A stretch of 64,000 nucleotides of DNA, from positions 930,001 through 994,000 of the forward strand of contig NZ_JANHLD010000002.1 in the NCBI RefSeq assembly GCF_028682455.1, read 5' to 3'. Below the pieces are notes generated by a model. The model was not told the DNA's origin and ran no database searches. It was given only the letters and a program-made list of their open reading frames with translations. This document shows positions 24,809 to 34,832 of the stretch, in pieces. Origin of the DNA: Pseudomonas putida. GTDB taxonomy: Bacteria > Pseudomonadota > Gammaproteobacteria > Pseudomonadales > Pseudomonadaceae. Every line of letters begins with the position of its first letter. The stretch's first letter is position 1. Made by a program: the position numbers and the translations under genes.

Positions 24809-25600
24809 CTACTCCCCCTCCTGCTGCCCCAGCCGCTGCAAGAACAAACTGAACAATTCCGACTGCGAAGACACCCCCAGCTTGGCGTACAGGTTGCGTC
24901 GATGCACCTTGACCGTTTCCTGCGAAATGGCCAGGCGCTTGGCAATCGCCTTGCTGGAGTTGCCGCGCAGCACCAGGCGGGCGATCTCGAGTTCACGGGC
25001 CGACAGGGTGTCGCTGCCGAATTGCTCGAGCGCGCGCTCCACCGGGGTGACGTGGCCGATGTCTTCCTGGGCCGGGTGCTGCAGGCGCCAGTGCTGGCGC
25101 AACAGGGCCATCAGCCAGGGGGCGTAGGTGGTCATCTGGCCCAGGTGCGCGGTCTCGAAACGCTGCTTGGCGCCCACCGAGATCGCCAGCATTTTCCCGG
25201 GCGCCAGGTTGAGGATCAGTTGCAATTCGTCCTCGCCGATGGCCGAGCGGAAGTAGTTCTGAAAGTAGTCGCTCTTGCGAAATTCGTCGGGGGCCACTTC
25301 TTCCATGCGGTAGACCCCATCGGCCAACCCCTCGTGCATGGCCTGGATAAAGGGATCCAGCTGGTAGAGGCCATTCAGGTACAGGGGCATGGGCGATGGC
25401 GTGTCGCTGAACCCGCGGTCGAACTCGGCCAGCACACGGGGTACGCCATCGGCTTCGGTGTGGATCACCAGCCCGTTGTCGAAGGGCATCATCTGGTTGA
25501 GCAAGGTCAGTACCTGATGCCAGAAACCCGGTTGGCCCAACTGCTCGATCACTTTGGCCAGCCCGTGATGATGGGCGGTTGTTTCGAATAGGCTCTGCAC
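24809..25600 (-). CDS. LuxR-family transcriptional regulator
   Basis: A 263-residue regulator. GTG 25600, six bases after CAGGAG, is chosen as start; the longer frame to 25777 runs through the promoter of the divergent gene. Residues 1-185 have no clear PAS, response-receiver or autoinducer signature but contain FDNGLVIHTEADGVPRVLAEF and DPFIQAM, as in Pseudomonas LuxR solo regulators. The C-terminal helix-turn-helix is LSARELEIARLVLRGNSSKAIAKRLAISQETVKVHRRNLYAKLG. It diverges from the DmpA-type aminopeptidase gene and is its likely regulator. Confidence 0.87.
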   Translation of the reverse strand: MQSLFETTAHHHGLAKVIEQLGQPGFWHQVLTLLNQMMPFDNGLVIHTEADGVPRVLAEFDRGFSDTPSPMPLYLNGLYQLDPFIQAMHEGLADGVYRMEEVAPDEFRKSDYFQNYFRSAIGEDELQLILNLAPGKMLAISVGAKQRFETAHLGQMTTYAPWLMALLRQHWRLQHPAQEDIGHVTPVERALEQFGSDTLSARELEIARLVLRGNSSKAIAKRLAISQETVKVHRRNLYAKLGVSSQSELFSLFLQRLGQQEGE

Positions 25601-25776
25601 CAATAACTCCTGGGGGGTAACGACTGGGGGTAATCGCCAATGGCAGGCCAAGTTCCTAGACTCTGCCCACCTGCACGCAGTATTGCGGCAGCCCGCCCGG
25701 TTTGTCATGCGCGGCATGATCCAGGGCGCAGCCGCCGGGGCAGGCCTTGCAAACTTTTCGATGGAGCAGTCAAACA

Positions 25777-26886
25777 ATGCGTATTCGTGACTTGGGCGTT
25801 CGTATCGGCATGTGCCATCCCGGCGAGCACAACGCCATCACCGATGTACCCGGCGTGCGTGTAGGCCACCACACGGTCCACCGTGAAGGCGGCGAACTGG
25901 CGGTGCACACCGGCGTCACGGTGATCGAGCCCCGGCCGGTTCCTGCGCACCTGCAGCCCTGCTTCGCCGGAGTCCATGTGCTCAATGGCAACGGTGACGC
26001 CACCGGCCTTGAGTGGATCCGCGAGGCCGGGCTGTTGACCACGCCGATCGCCTACACCAACACCCACAGCGTCGGCGTGGTTCGCGACGCGCTGGTGGCC
26101 GCCGAGCGCGAGCCAGGCAAGCAGCGTACCTACTGGTGCATGCCGACGGTGCTGGAAACCTACGACGGTGTGCTCAACGACATCTGGGGCCAGCACGTCA
26201 CCGCCGAACACGTTCAGGCGGCCTTGGCCGATGCCCGTTCGGGGCCGGTGGCCGAAGGCTGCGTAGGGGGCGGCACGGGGATGATCTGCCATGAGTTCAA
26301 GGGCGGCATCGGCACCTCGTCGCGGGTACTGGACACCCGAATCGGTGGCTGGACCGTCGGGGCACTGGTGCAGGCCAACTACGGTGTGCGCGACGCGCTG
26401 CGGGTAGACGGCTACCCGGTTGGTCGCGTGCTGGGTGCGCTGCCTTCGCCGTTTCGCGGCGCTGCGAACGTCGGCGAGGCCGGCATGGGCTCGATTGTGG
26501 TCACCCTGGCCACCGATGCCCCCCTGCTACCCCACCAATGCACCCGCCTGGCCCAGCGTGCCAGCGTCGGGCTGGCACGGGCAGGCGGCGGCACGGAGGA
26601 TTCCAGCGGCGACATTTTCGTCGCCTTCTCGGTCGGCAACAGCGACTTGCCAGTCACCAACGTCGGCCGTCCCGGGGTGCCCACCACCACGGTGCAAATG
26701 GTCAACAACGACCACATCTCGGCCCTGTTCTGCGCAGCCGCCGAAGCCGTGGAAGAAGCCATCCTGAACGCAATGCTCGCGGCCACCGACCTCGAAGCCA
26801 ATGGCAACCAGGCGTTGGCACTCAAGCCTGACCAACTGCTCGAGGCCCTGCACGCGGTCGGCTGGAAGGCACAGAACCGCGCTTGA
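25777..26886 (+). CDS. P1-family (DmpA/BapF-like) aminopeptidase
   Basis: A 369-residue member of peptidase family S58, which self-cleaves and releases N-terminal D- or beta-amino acids from peptides and amides. Start ATG 25777 (MRIRDLGVRIGMCHPGEHNAITDVPGV). The cleavage site and nucleophile is the Ser of AGMGSIVVTLATDAPLL, preceded by the VGGGTGMICHEFKGGIGTSSR segment that forms the autoproteolysis loop and oxyanion site. No signal peptide. Divergent from the LuxR regulator with 176 bases between starts. Whether it prefers beta-peptides cannot be read from sequence. Confidence 0.9.
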   Translation: MRIRDLGVRIGMCHPGEHNAITDVPGVRVGHHTVHREGGELAVHTGVTVIEPRPVPAHLQPCFAGVHVLNGNGDATGLEWIREAGLLTTPIAYTNTHSVGVVRDALVAAEREPGKQRTYWCMPTVLETYDGVLNDIWGQHVTAEHVQAALADARSGPVAEGCVGGGTGMICHEFKGGIGTSSRVLDTRIGGWTVGALVQANYGVRDALRVDGYPVGRVLGALPSPFRGAANVGEAGMGSIVVTLATDAPLLPHQCTRLAQRASVGLARAGGGTEDSSGDIFVAFSVGNSDLPVTNVGRPGVPTTTVQMVNNDHISALFCAAAEAVEEAILNAMLAATDLEANGNQALALKPDQLLEALHAVGWKAQNRA

Positions 26887-26971
26887 GCATAAAGCCTCTC
26901 GTTGCTGCGACAATTTGTCGGTATGGTGGTGTTCGGAAGATGGACGTTTACCCGCTCACAGGAAACCCAGA

Positions 26972-28345
26972 ATGCCCCAACGTGAAGTCATCAATGCCTC
27001 TGTAAGCCCAAAAGGCAGCCTTGAAACACTGTCTCAACGTGAAGTTCAGCAACTGAGTGAAGCCGGTTCCGGCAGCCTGTATACCCTGTTCCGCCAATGC
27101 GCCCTGGCAATCCTCAATACCGGCGCCCATGTCGACAACGCCAAGACCATCCTCGAAGCCTACAAGGACTTCGAGGTGCGTATACACCAGCAAGATCGCG
27201 GTGTGCGCCTGGAACTGCTCAATGCACCGGCCGACGCTTTTGTCGATGGCGAGATGATCGCCAGCACCCGCGAGATGCTGTTCAGCGCCCTGCGCGACAT
27301 CGTCTACACCGAAAGCGAACTGGCCAGCCAGCGCATCGACCTGGAAAGCTCCCAGGGCATCACCGACTACGTTTTCCACCTGCTGCGCAACGCCCGCACC
27401 CTGCGCCCGGGCGTAGAGCCGAAAATGGTGGTGTGCTGGGGCGGTCACTCGATCAGCACCGAGGAGTACCAGTACACCAAGAAGGTCGGCCACGAGCTGG
27501 GCCTGCGCAAGCTGGACGTCTGCACCGGTTGCGGCCCGGGTGTGATGAAGGGCCCGATGAAAGGCGCAACCATTGCCCACGCCAAGCAGCGCATGAGCGG
27601 TAGCCGCTACCTGGGCCTGACCGAGCCCGGGATCATCGCCGCCGAGGCCCCCAACCCGATCGTCAACGAGCTGGTGATCCTGCCCGATATCGAAAAGCGC
27701 CTGGAAGCCTTTGTACGTGTCGGCCACGGCATCATCATCTTCCCCGGTGGCGCTGGTACCGCCGAAGAGTTCCTGTACCTGCTGGGCATTCTCATGCACC
27801 CGGACAACCGCGACCTGCCTTTCCCGGTCATCCTCACCGGGCCGAAAAGCGCCGAGCCGTACCTGCAGCAGTTGCACGCCTTCGTCGGCGCGACCTTGGG
27901 TGAAGAGGCGCAAAGCCACTACCAGATCATCATCGACAACCCGGCCGAAGTGGCCCGACAGATGGTCGAGGGGCTCAGGGAGGTCAAGCAGTTCCGCCGC
28001 GAACGTGCCGATGCCTTCCACTTCAACTGGCTGCTGAAAATCGAAGAAGGCTTCCAGCGTCCCTTCGATCCGACCCACGAGAACATGGCCAGCCTGCAGT
28101 TGCGCCGCGACCTGCCCGCCCATGAACTGGCCGCCAACCTGCGCCGTGCGTTCTCGGGGATTGTCGCCGGCAACGTCAAGGACAACGGTATTCGCCTGAT
28201 CGAAGAAAAGGGTCCCTACGAAATCCACGGCGACCCGGTGGTGATGCAGCCCCTGGGCAAACTGCTGGAAGCCTTCGTTGCCCAGCACCGCATGAAGCTC
28301 CCGGGGGGCGCCGAATATGTGCCCTGCTACCGTGTGGTGAGCTGA
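26972..28345 (+). CDS. ppnN: Pyrimidine/purine 5'-nucleotide nucleosidase
   Basis: A 457-residue cytosolic enzyme that hydrolyses nucleoside monophosphates to base and ribose-5-phosphate (PpnN, formerly YgdH), a (p)ppGpp-controlled activity in E. coli. Start ATG 26972 behind AGGAAA. An N-terminal helical domain precedes the Rossmann-like LOG core with WGGHSIS, CTGCGPGVMKGPMKGA and FPGGAGTAEEFLYLLGI, and a C-terminal domain RLIEEKGPYEIHGDPVVMQPLG follows, matching the length and domain order of PpnN. Single gene, ended by a terminator at 28364. Confidence 0.93.
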   Translation: MPQREVINASVSPKGSLETLSQREVQQLSEAGSGSLYTLFRQCALAILNTGAHVDNAKTILEAYKDFEVRIHQQDRGVRLELLNAPADAFVDGEMIASTREMLFSALRDIVYTESELASQRIDLESSQGITDYVFHLLRNARTLRPGVEPKMVVCWGGHSISTEEYQYTKKVGHELGLRKLDVCTGCGPGVMKGPMKGATIAHAKQRMSGSRYLGLTEPGIIAAEAPNPIVNELVILPDIEKRLEAFVRVGHGIIIFPGGAGTAEEFLYLLGILMHPDNRDLPFPVILTGPKSAEPYLQQLHAFVGATLGEEAQSHYQIIIDNPAEVARQMVEGLREVKQFRRERADAFHFNWLLKIEEGFQRPFDPTHENMASLQLRRDLPAHELAANLRRAFSGIVAGNVKDNGIRLIEEKGPYEIHGDPVVMQPLGKLLEAFVAQHRMKLPGGAEYVPCYRVVS

Positions 28346-28363
28346 TCCACAGCCACTCCTTTA

Positions 28364-28394
28364 TTGCGGACACAGCCGGTGTCCGCAATATTTG
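28364..28394 (+). terminator. Rho-independent terminator of ppnN
   Basis: Perfect 10-base-pair stem TTGCGGACAC / GTGTCCGCAA with loop AGCCG, followed by TATTTG. It starts 18 bases after the ppnN stop. Confidence 0.8.
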
Positions 28395-28526
28395 CTGCCA
28401 TTTTCCTACACTCTTCAGTGAACCAGCCTACATAAAAGTGGTCTTTCAGCTGGCGGCTTGCGCGCACGCCCATGTTCACCGGCCCAGTCAGCGGGCTTTT
28501 ATTTTTTATTTCACGCGAAGACCACC

Positions 28527-29210
28527 ATGCCTATCTCTCGTCCTGTACCTGCGGCGCTCGCCCCCCGTTCCTCCCTTTTCAACCGCCCACGCACCAGGCT
28601 GGCCGTCGGCATGCTCGGCGCCTTGCTTAGCCTTTCAGGCGCGCTGCACGCAGAAGAAACCCCCGGCAACGAGCGCTGGGTCAGTGACAGCCTGACCACC
28701 TACGTGCGCAGCGGTCCTACCGATGGCCATCGCATCGTTGGCAACCTCAAGTCCGGGCAGAAGGTCACCTTGCTCACCACCCAGGGCAACTACAGCCAGG
28801 TGCGAGGCGAGTCCGGCGATACCGTGTGGATTCCCAGCAGCGACCTGCAGGGCGTTCCCGGCCAGGCCGAGCGCGTACCGCAGTTGACCGAGCAGGTCAC
28901 CCAGCTGAGCGAAAAGCTCAAGACCATCGACGACAGTTGGAAGACCCGCGTGCAAGGCATGCAAGAGACCCTGGACTCGCGCAAGGCGCTGATCGATGAA
29001 CTGGAAACCCGCAGCAAGGCACTCAATGCCGAACTTGCCGATACCCAGGCGGAACTGCGCAGCACCCAGGCGCGCCTGGGCGACGAGAACAAACAGGTGC
29101 TGATGCGCTACATGGTGTATGGCGGCGGGATTGCAGGTGCCGGTTTGCTGGCGGGCCTGATTCTGCTGGCCCTGACCCGCGGCCGTAAACGCAATGATCG
29201 CTGGTTCTGA
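28527..29210 (+). CDS. TIGR04211-type SH3-domain/coiled-coil membrane protein (YgiM-like)
   Basis: A 227-residue exported protein starting MPISRPVPAALAPRSSLFNR, with a late signal peptide (VGMLGALLSLSGALHAEE). A bacterial SH3 domain (YVRSGPTDGHRIVGNLKSGQKVTLL then VWIPSSDLQG) is followed by a coiled coil of about 90 residues rich in LTEQVTQLSEKLK heptads and a C-terminal membrane helix (YGGGIAGAGLLAGLILLAL) with a basic tail. This is the layout of E. coli YgiM and TIGR04211 proteins. It is expected to face the periplasm from the inner membrane; function unknown. Confidence 0.85.
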   Translation: MPISRPVPAALAPRSSLFNRPRTRLAVGMLGALLSLSGALHAEETPGNERWVSDSLTTYVRSGPTDGHRIVGNLKSGQKVTLLTTQGNYSQVRGESGDTVWIPSSDLQGVPGQAERVPQLTEQVTQLSEKLKTIDDSWKTRVQGMQETLDSRKALIDELETRSKALNAELADTQAELRSTQARLGDENKQVLMRYMVYGGGIAGAGLLAGLILLALTRGRKRNDRWF

Positions 29211-29372
29211 TCGGCGCCAACTGCACTGGCCTCATCGCTGGCGAACGAGCCCCCACAGGGATGCATGGCTTGTTCGCAGGCCACCTCGAATGTGCGAGCA
29301 AACATCGGAGTGAGGTACCCCAGGCTTGCCCTTACTCTGCCAGGACATTCCCAGTTGGATTGAGGGTTGGAC

Positions 29373-29894
29373 ATGACACCTCGTGAGCTGCTGCTCAACC
29401 GCCTCACCCTGCCCGCGCCCATCGGCCAGGTGCTGATCGTCAGCGATGGCCAGCAACTGCTCGGCCTGGAGTTCGACGAGCCTGAGAAACGCCTGCTACG
29501 GCTGCTCCACACACGCTTTGGCAGTGACCTCAGGCTACGTGAAACGGCGGACCTGGTGCAGTTCAGCCATCCGCTGCGCGCCTATTTCGACGGCGACCTG
29601 CAGGCCCTCGACGCGCTGGCGATCGATGCCGGCGGCACTGCCTTTCAGCAGCGGGTGTGGACGGCACTGCGGCTGATTCCCCTGGGCACAACCCGCACCT
29701 ACGGGCAAATCGCGGCCGCTATCGGCAAGCCCGGCGCGGCGCGAGCGGTGGGGCTGGCCAATGCCTTGAACCCGATCAGCCTGGCCATTCCCTGCCACCG
29801 GGTGATCGGCAGCGCAGGCGCGCTGACCGGTTACGGCGGCGGCATTGAACGCAAGCGCTGGCTACTGGAACACGAACGCCGGGCCTGCCCGTGA
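29373..29894 (+). CDS. ogt: Methylated-DNA--protein-cysteine methyltransferase (Ogt type)
   Basis: A 173-residue suicidal DNA repair protein that takes O6-alkyl groups from guanine onto its own cysteine. Start ATG 29373 behind GAGGG. The active site is IPCHRVIGSAGALTGYGGG, with the DNA-binding helix-turn-helix in TYGQIAAAIGKPGAARAVGLANALNP. The N-terminal part lacks the Ada zinc domain, but a separate ORF with Ada-type cysteines overlaps its end by 4 bases, suggesting a split form of the two activities. Confidence 0.93.
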   Translation: MTPRELLLNRLTLPAPIGQVLIVSDGQQLLGLEFDEPEKRLLRLLHTRFGSDLRLRETADLVQFSHPLRAYFDGDLQALDALAIDAGGTAFQQRVWTALRLIPLGTTRTYGQIAAAIGKPGAARAVGLANALNPISLAIPCHRVIGSAGALTGYGGGIERKRWLLEHERRACP

Positions 29895-30124
29895 GCAGCG
29901 GGCCATGGCGGCTGCTGGGCACCGACGGCACTCTCTTCCTGAGCGATCGCCCCGGCCAATGGGGCGGACATCGCCGCAGCAAGATCTACGGCCGACTGGA
30001 TTGCCCTTGCGCGCTGCGGGCCATCGCCCGGGGCGGCTATGTGAGTCAGCGAGTGTTCTTCCTGGATGCACAAACAGCCAGGGCGGCAGGCTATCGGCCC
30101 TGCAAGGTCTGCAAACCCGACTGA
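29891..30124 (+). CDS. Small Ada-type metal-binding protein
   Basis: A 77-residue protein starting with GTG 29891 in a GTGA overlap with the ogt stop, so it is translationally coupled. The C-terminal half, KIYGRLDCPCALRAIARGGY then AGYRPCKVCKPD, places four Cys as in the zinc-binding N-terminal domain of Ada (last pair CxxC followed by KPD), though the first pair is closer together (CPC) than in Ada. Ada uses this domain to sense methyl phosphotriesters. Here it may help Ogt or bind metal for another purpose. Confidence 0.78.
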   Translation: MSSGPWRLLGTDGTLFLSDRPGQWGGHRRSKIYGRLDCPCALRAIARGGYVSQRVFFLDAQTARAAGYRPCKVCKPD

Positions 30125-30135
30125 AACGCCCGCTC

Positions 30136-31068
30136 CTACCTGGCGCACTCCTGCAACCAGTCGAGCATCACCCTGACCCGCACCGGTACCGGGTCACGCG
30201 GCGGATGGACCAGGTAATAGCCCTGCCCCGGCGTGGGCGCGAAGCCGCCCAACGGCAATATCAGCAACCCTTGGTCAATCATCGGCTGCACCAACCGCTG
30301 GCGCCCCATTGCCACACCCGCATGGTTGCTCGCCGCCAATGCGCAGAGATCGGCCCGATCAAAGGTCACGCCGGCGCTTGGCAGTTGCACCTGGTGCTGT
30401 CGGGCCCAGCGCTGCCACTCGGCATCGAAGGCGGCGTGCTCCCAGGCCAGTGCATCGTGCAACAAGGTGCACTGGCCAAGGCGTTCCGGGGCATCGAGCA
30501 AGCCGTGTCGCTCGGCATACGCCCGGCTGCACACCGGGGCCACTTGCTCGGTCATCAACAAGTGGCTGGCAAGGCCGGGAAACTCGCCATCGCCATAGAG
30601 CAACGCCAGGTCGATATGACGGGCGCGAAAGTCCACGGCCTCGTTGCCGGTCCGTATGTCCAGGCTGATCTGCGGGTAGCGCTGCTGGAAATCCGCCAGC
30701 CGCGGTACCAACCAGCACTGGGTGATCGACGGCCGGGCATACAGCGTCAACGCACCGCTGACGCTGGAGGTCGAGTCCGGTTGCAGGGCCTCCTCCAGGT
30801 CCTCGACCAGCCCCTGCACCAGCCGATACAAGCGCTCGCCTTCCACCGTCAGGCGTATGCGCCGGGTCAGGCGCTCGAACAGGCGCAACGCCAGCGCCTG
30901 CTCCAGGCGGGCGATGCGGTGGCTGACCGCACTGGGCGTCAGGCACAACTCCTCGGCCGCCCGGGTAAAACTCAGGTGCCGGGCGGCGACCGCGAAGGTG
31001 TGCAGGTTGGCGAACTGGGCGCTGGTCAGGCGGGCACTCAGCCGAGGCGGCAAGGTGAACACGGTCAC
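30136..31068 (-). CDS. dsdC: LysR-family activator DsdC
   Basis: A 310-residue LysR-type regulator. The N-terminal winged helix-turn-helix ([38 protein letters not shown]) is followed by the effector-binding domain. Sequence and position identify it as the D-serine responsive DsdC. It starts with GTG in a GTGA overlap with the dsdA stop, so enzyme and regulator form one operon; in E. coli dsdC is instead divergent from dsdXA, and no dsdX permease is present here. The gene ends 11 bases from the convergent Ada-type ORF. Confidence 0.87.
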   Translation of the reverse strand: MTVFTLPPRLSARLTSAQFANLHTFAVAARHLSFTRAAEELCLTPSAVSHRIARLEQALALRLFERLTRRIRLTVEGERLYRLVQGLVEDLEEALQPDSTSSVSGALTLYARPSITQCWLVPRLADFQQRYPQISLDIRTGNEAVDFRARHIDLALLYGDGEFPGLASHLLMTEQVAPVCSRAYAERHGLLDAPERLGQCTLLHDALAWEHAAFDAEWQRWARQHQVQLPSAGVTFDRADLCALAASNHAGVAMGRQRLVQPMIDQGLLILPLGGFAPTPGQGYYLVHPPRDPVPVRVRVMLDWLQECAR

Positions 31069-32417
31069 TGCCCGGCCAGTTCAACCCGGCCCTTGGCAAG
31101 GTAGGCGTCCATTTCCGCCCTCGGCACCATGCTGCCGCCCGTGCCCCAGACCAGATGCGTTGCCCGCGCCATGCGCGCTTCACTGAGCCCCAGGCGCTGA
31201 CGATAGCCTTGCTGTTCTTGCAGCACCTGCACCATGCCCGGTACACCGGCCAGTGCCGAGGGCTCCAGTTCATGGCCCTCGCAAGCCTGCATCTGCGCCA
31301 GCAAGCGGTACAGGGTGGCGTCGTCCACCGTGTAATAGCCATCGATCAGGCGCTGCATCGCCCGCCCTACAAAGCCCGACGGCCGGCCCACGGCCAGGCC
31401 GTCGGCGGCGGTGTGGTTGTCGATGCCAAAGTCATACACCGACACCTGGTCGTGCAGGCCGGTGTAAACGCCCAACAGCATGCACGGCGAATGGGTGGGC
31501 TCGGCGAACAGGCAGTGCACGGCATCGCCGAACACCAGCTTCAGGCCGAACGCGACGCCGCCAGGTCCGCCACCTACGCCGCACGGCAGGTAAACGAACA
31601 GCGGATGCTCGGCATCCACCTCGATACCCTGCGCCTGCAACTGGCGCTGCAAACGCTCGGCGGCCACCGCGTAGCCCAAAAACAGGTTGCGTGAATTCTC
31701 GTCATCGACGAAATGGCAGCGCGGGTCGGCCTCGGCCTCCTGGCGCCCCTGCTCCACCGCCACGCTGTAGTCGGCGCTGTATTCACGCACCTCGACGCCA
31801 TGGGCGCGCAAGCGGTCCTTCTTCCATTGCCGGGCGTCGGCCGACATGTGCACCGTGGCCTTGAAACCCAGGCGCGCACTGATGATCCCGATGGACAGCC
31901 CCAGGTTGCCGGTGGAGCCCACGGCAATGCTGTACTGGCTGAAGAATGCCCGTGCGGCGTCGCTGTCCAGCGCGGCGTAGTCATCGCCTGGCTGCACCAG
32001 GCCCCCGGCCAGTGCCAGGTCCTCGGCATGCTTGAGTACCTCATAGATGCCGCCCCGGGCCTTGATCGACCCGGAGATCGGCAGCAGGTTGTCGGCCTTG
32101 AGCCACAACGCGCCGCCTTCGGGCAACCGATGCTCCGCGCGCAACACCCCCTGCAGGGCGGGCAGCGCCAGCAGTGGCGACTCGATGATGCCGTGGCTGG
32201 CGCGGGTTTGGGCAAAGGCCGAGGCTATGAACGGCGCAAAGCGCTGCAAGCGCTCGCTGGCCTCGCGCACATCCTCCGGGCCCAGCGGCACATCGCCCAG
32301 GGCCTGGGCACTCGGGGCGACGGCGGGGTTGAACCAGCAGGTTGCACGCAAGGCCACCAGGTCTGCGATCAATGGATGATCCTGGCACCAGGCGTCGACA
32401 GTCTTTTCCAGCGGCAT
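31065..32417 (-). CDS. dsdA: D-serine ammonia-lyase
   Basis: A 450-residue PLP enzyme converting D-serine to pyruvate and ammonia, relieving D-serine toxicity. Start ATG 32417 behind AAGGAG; the TTG at 32435 lies within the ribosome site and is rejected. The PLP lysine is Lys119 in [29 protein letters not shown] is the phosphate-binding loop, and [16 protein letters not shown] is the glycine loop of DsdA. Length is close to the 442 residues of E. coli DsdA. First gene of the dsdA-dsdC operon, divergent from fusA2. Confidence 0.93.
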   Translation of the reverse strand: MPLEKTVDAWCQDHPLIADLVALRATCWFNPAVAPSAQALGDVPLGPEDVREASERLQRFAPFIASAFAQTRASHGIIESPLLALPALQGVLRAEHRLPEGGALWLKADNLLPISGSIKARGGIYEVLKHAEDLALAGGLVQPGDDYAALDSDAARAFFSQYSIAVGSTGNLGLSIGIISARLGFKATVHMSADARQWKKDRLRAHGVEVREYSADYSVAVEQGRQEAEADPRCHFVDDENSRNLFLGYAVAAERLQRQLQAQGIEVDAEHPLFVYLPCGVGGGPGGVAFGLKLVFGDAVHCLFAEPTHSPCMLLGVYTGLHDQVSVYDFGIDNHTAADGLAVGRPSGFVGRAMQRLIDGYYTVDDATLYRLLAQMQACEGHELEPSALAGVPGMVQVLQEQQGYRQRLGLSEARMARATHLVWGTGGSMVPRAEMDAYLAKGRVELAGQ

Positions 32418-32597
32418 TGCGGTACTCCTTGGCAATCGAATAGAACGATTAAGCGTCAGGCAGCGGGCGCTTTACAACCGATGGTTGCTCACAGCATGGA
32501 TGATCCCGGTTCAACCATTGCACCGCCGTGCAAGCCGGCCCACTTCTGCTACCTTGGGATTACCCTCTTTCTCCGCATTCTGCGCAGGTGACCCATC

Positions 32598-34703
32598 ATG
32601 GCGCGCACCACCCCCATCGAGCTGTACCGCAACATCGGCATCGTCGCCCATGTTGACGCCGGCAAGACCACCACCACCGAACGCATCCTTTTCTATACCG
32701 GGGTCAACCACAAGATGGGCGAGGTGCACGACGGCGCCGCGACCATGGACTGGATGGCCCAGGAGCAGGAGCGCGGCATCACCATCACCTCGGCGGCCAC
32801 CACGGCCTTTTGGCAGGGCTCGACCAAGCAGTTCGCCGACAAGTACCGCTTCAATATCATCGACACCCCCGGCCACGTCGACTTCACCATCGAGGTGGAG
32901 CGCTCGCTGCGAGTGCTCGATGGCGCGGTGGTGGTGTTCAGTGGCGCCGATGGGGTGGAGCCGCAATCGGAAACGGTCTGGCGCCAGGCCAACAAGTACC
33001 ACGTGCCACGCATGGCCTACGTCAACAAGATGGACCGCCAGGGCGCGGATTTTCTGAAGGTGGTCAAGCAGATCGACCAGCGCCTGGGTCACCACCCGGT
33101 GCCCATCCAACTGTCGATCGGTGCCGAGGAGCACTTCGTCGGCCAGATCGACCTGGTGAAGATGAAGGCCATCTACTGGAACGAAGACGACCAGGGCACC
33201 AGCTATCGCGAAGAGGATATTCCTGCCGACATGCAGGCCCTGGCCGATGAATGGCGGGCACACATGATCGAGGCCGCCGCCGAGGCCAATGACGAGTTCA
33301 TGGAGCTGTACCTGAACGGCCAGGAGCTGAGCAACGAGCAAATCAAGGCCGGCCTGCGCCAGCGCACCCTGGCCAACGAAATTGTCCCGGCCATCTGCGG
33401 CTCCTCGTTCAAGAACAAGGGCGTGCCACTGATGCTCGATGCGGTGATCGACTACCTGCCGGCGCCCTCGGAAATCCCGGCCATCCACGGCACCGATCCA
33501 GACCACGAAGACAAGCACCTCGAGCGCCATGCCGACGACAGCGAACCGTTCTCGGCCCTGGCCTTCAAGATTGCCACCGACCCCTTCGTCGGTACCCTCA
33601 CCTTCGCCCGGGTGTACTCCGGCGTGCTCAGCTCGGGCGACGCGGTGCTCAACTCGGTCAAGGGCAAGAAGGAACGGGTCGGGCGCATGGTGCAGATGCA
33701 CGCCAACCAGCGAGCCGAGATCAAGGCGGTATGCGCCGGCGACATTGCCGCGCTGATCGGCATGAAGGATGTCACCACCGGCGACACCCTGTGCGATATC
33801 AACAAGCCGATCATCCTCGAGCGCATGGACTTCCCGGACCCGGTGATCTCGGTAGCGGTAGAACCCAAGACCAAGGCCGACCAGGAAAAAATGGGCATCG
33901 CCCTGAGCAAGCTGGCCCAGGAAGACCCCTCGTTTCGCGTACGCACCGACGAAGAAACCGCGCAGACGATCATCTCCGGCATGGGCGAGTTGCACCTGGA
34001 CATCATCGTCGACCGTATGCGCCGCGAGTTCGGGGTCGAGGCCAATATCGGCAAGCCGCAGGTGGCCTACCGCGAAAAAATCCGCAACACCTGCGAGATC
34101 GAAGGCAAGTTCGTGCGCCAGTCCGGCGGACGCGGCCAGTACGGGCACTGCTGGATCCGCTTCGCGCCGGGCGAAGAAGGCAAGGAAGGCCTGGAGTTCG
34201 TCAACGAAGTGGTCGGTGGCGTGGTACCGCGCGAGTACATTCCGGCGATCCAGAAAGGCATCGAAGAACAAATGCAGAACGGCGTGCTGGCCGGCTACCC
34301 GCTGATTGGCCTGAAGGCGACCGTGTTCGACGGCTCCTACCACGACGTCGACTCCAACGAAATGGCCTTCAAGGTCGCCGCCTCGATGGCCACCAAGCAG
34401 CTCAAGGACAAAGGCGGCGCGGTGCTGCTGGAGCCGGTGATGAAAGTCGAAGTGGTGACGCCCGAGGAATACCAGGGCGACATCATGGGTGACCTGAGCC
34501 GGCGTCGCGGGATCATCCAGGAAGGCGGCGAAACGCCGGCGGGCAAGGTAGTACGGGCCGAAGTACCGCTAGGCGAGATGTTCGGCTACTCCACCCAGAT
34601 GCGCTCGATGACCCAGGGCCGCGCCAGCTACACCATGGAGTTCACCAAGTACGCCGAGGCCCCGGCCAGCATTGCCGACGCGATCATCAAGAAACAGGGC
34701 TGA
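32598..34703 (+). CDS. fusA2: Elongation factor G, second copy
   Basis: A complete 701-residue EF-G. GTPase motifs are AHVDAGKTT (G1), RGITITSA (G2), DTPGHVD (G3) and NKMDRQG (G4), followed by domains II-V up to [16 protein letters not shown] [17 protein letters not shown]. It stands alone, away from rpsL-rpsG-tufA, so it is the paralogue found in many Pseudomonas (FusB/FusA2); the main fusA should be elsewhere. In other bacteria such second copies act in ribosome recycling or stress translation, but which applies here is unknown. A palindrome follows its stop. Confidence 0.92.
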   Translation: MARTTPIELYRNIGIVAHVDAGKTTTTERILFYTGVNHKMGEVHDGAATMDWMAQEQERGITITSAATTAFWQGSTKQFADKYRFNIIDTPGHVDFTIEVERSLRVLDGAVVVFSGADGVEPQSETVWRQANKYHVPRMAYVNKMDRQGADFLKVVKQIDQRLGHHPVPIQLSIGAEEHFVGQIDLVKMKAIYWNEDDQGTSYREEDIPADMQALADEWRAHMIEAAAEANDEFMELYLNGQELSNEQIKAGLRQRTLANEIVPAICGSSFKNKGVPLMLDAVIDYLPAPSEIPAIHGTDPDHEDKHLERHADDSEPFSALAFKIATDPFVGTLTFARVYSGVLSSGDAVLNSVKGKKERVGRMVQMHANQRAEIKAVCAGDIAALIGMKDVTTGDTLCDINKPIILERMDFPDPVISVAVEPKTKADQEKMGIALSKLAQEDPSFRVRTDEETAQTIISGMGELHLDIIVDRMRREFGVEANIGKPQVAYREKIRNTCEIEGKFVRQSGGRGQYGHCWIRFAPGEEGKEGLEFVNEVVGGVVPREYIPAIQKGIEEQMQNGVLAGYPLIGLKATVFDGSYHDVDSNEMAFKVAASMATKQLKDKGGAVLLEPVMKVEVVTPEEYQGDIMGDLSRRRGIIQEGGETPAGKVVRAEVPLGEMFGYSTQMRSMTQGRASYTMEFTKYAEAPASIADAIIKKQG

Positions 34704-34723
34704 GCGGCTTTCTTGCACAACAA

Positions 34724-34745
34724 CCGAGGGAGCCGGCTCCCTCGG
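34724..34745 (+). terminator. Palindromic hairpin after fusA2
   Basis: A perfect 22-base palindrome, CCGAGGGAGCC joined to GGCTCCCTCGG, 20 bases after the fusA2 stop. It lacks a T-run, so termination may be weak or Rho-assisted; it lies between fusA2 and ligD. Confidence 0.55.
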
Positions 34746-34832
34746 GCTCACCACCCATAAACTCGATTGAACTCCCAAACCTGCGGCCTTTCCCAATGCT
34801 TACAAGCAACCGAAAAGCCCCAGGACATCGCC

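Noticed and set aside
32511..34343. Long minus-strand frame opposite fusA2
   Set aside because: It is an antisense shadow of an intact EF-G and has no motif or ribosome site.
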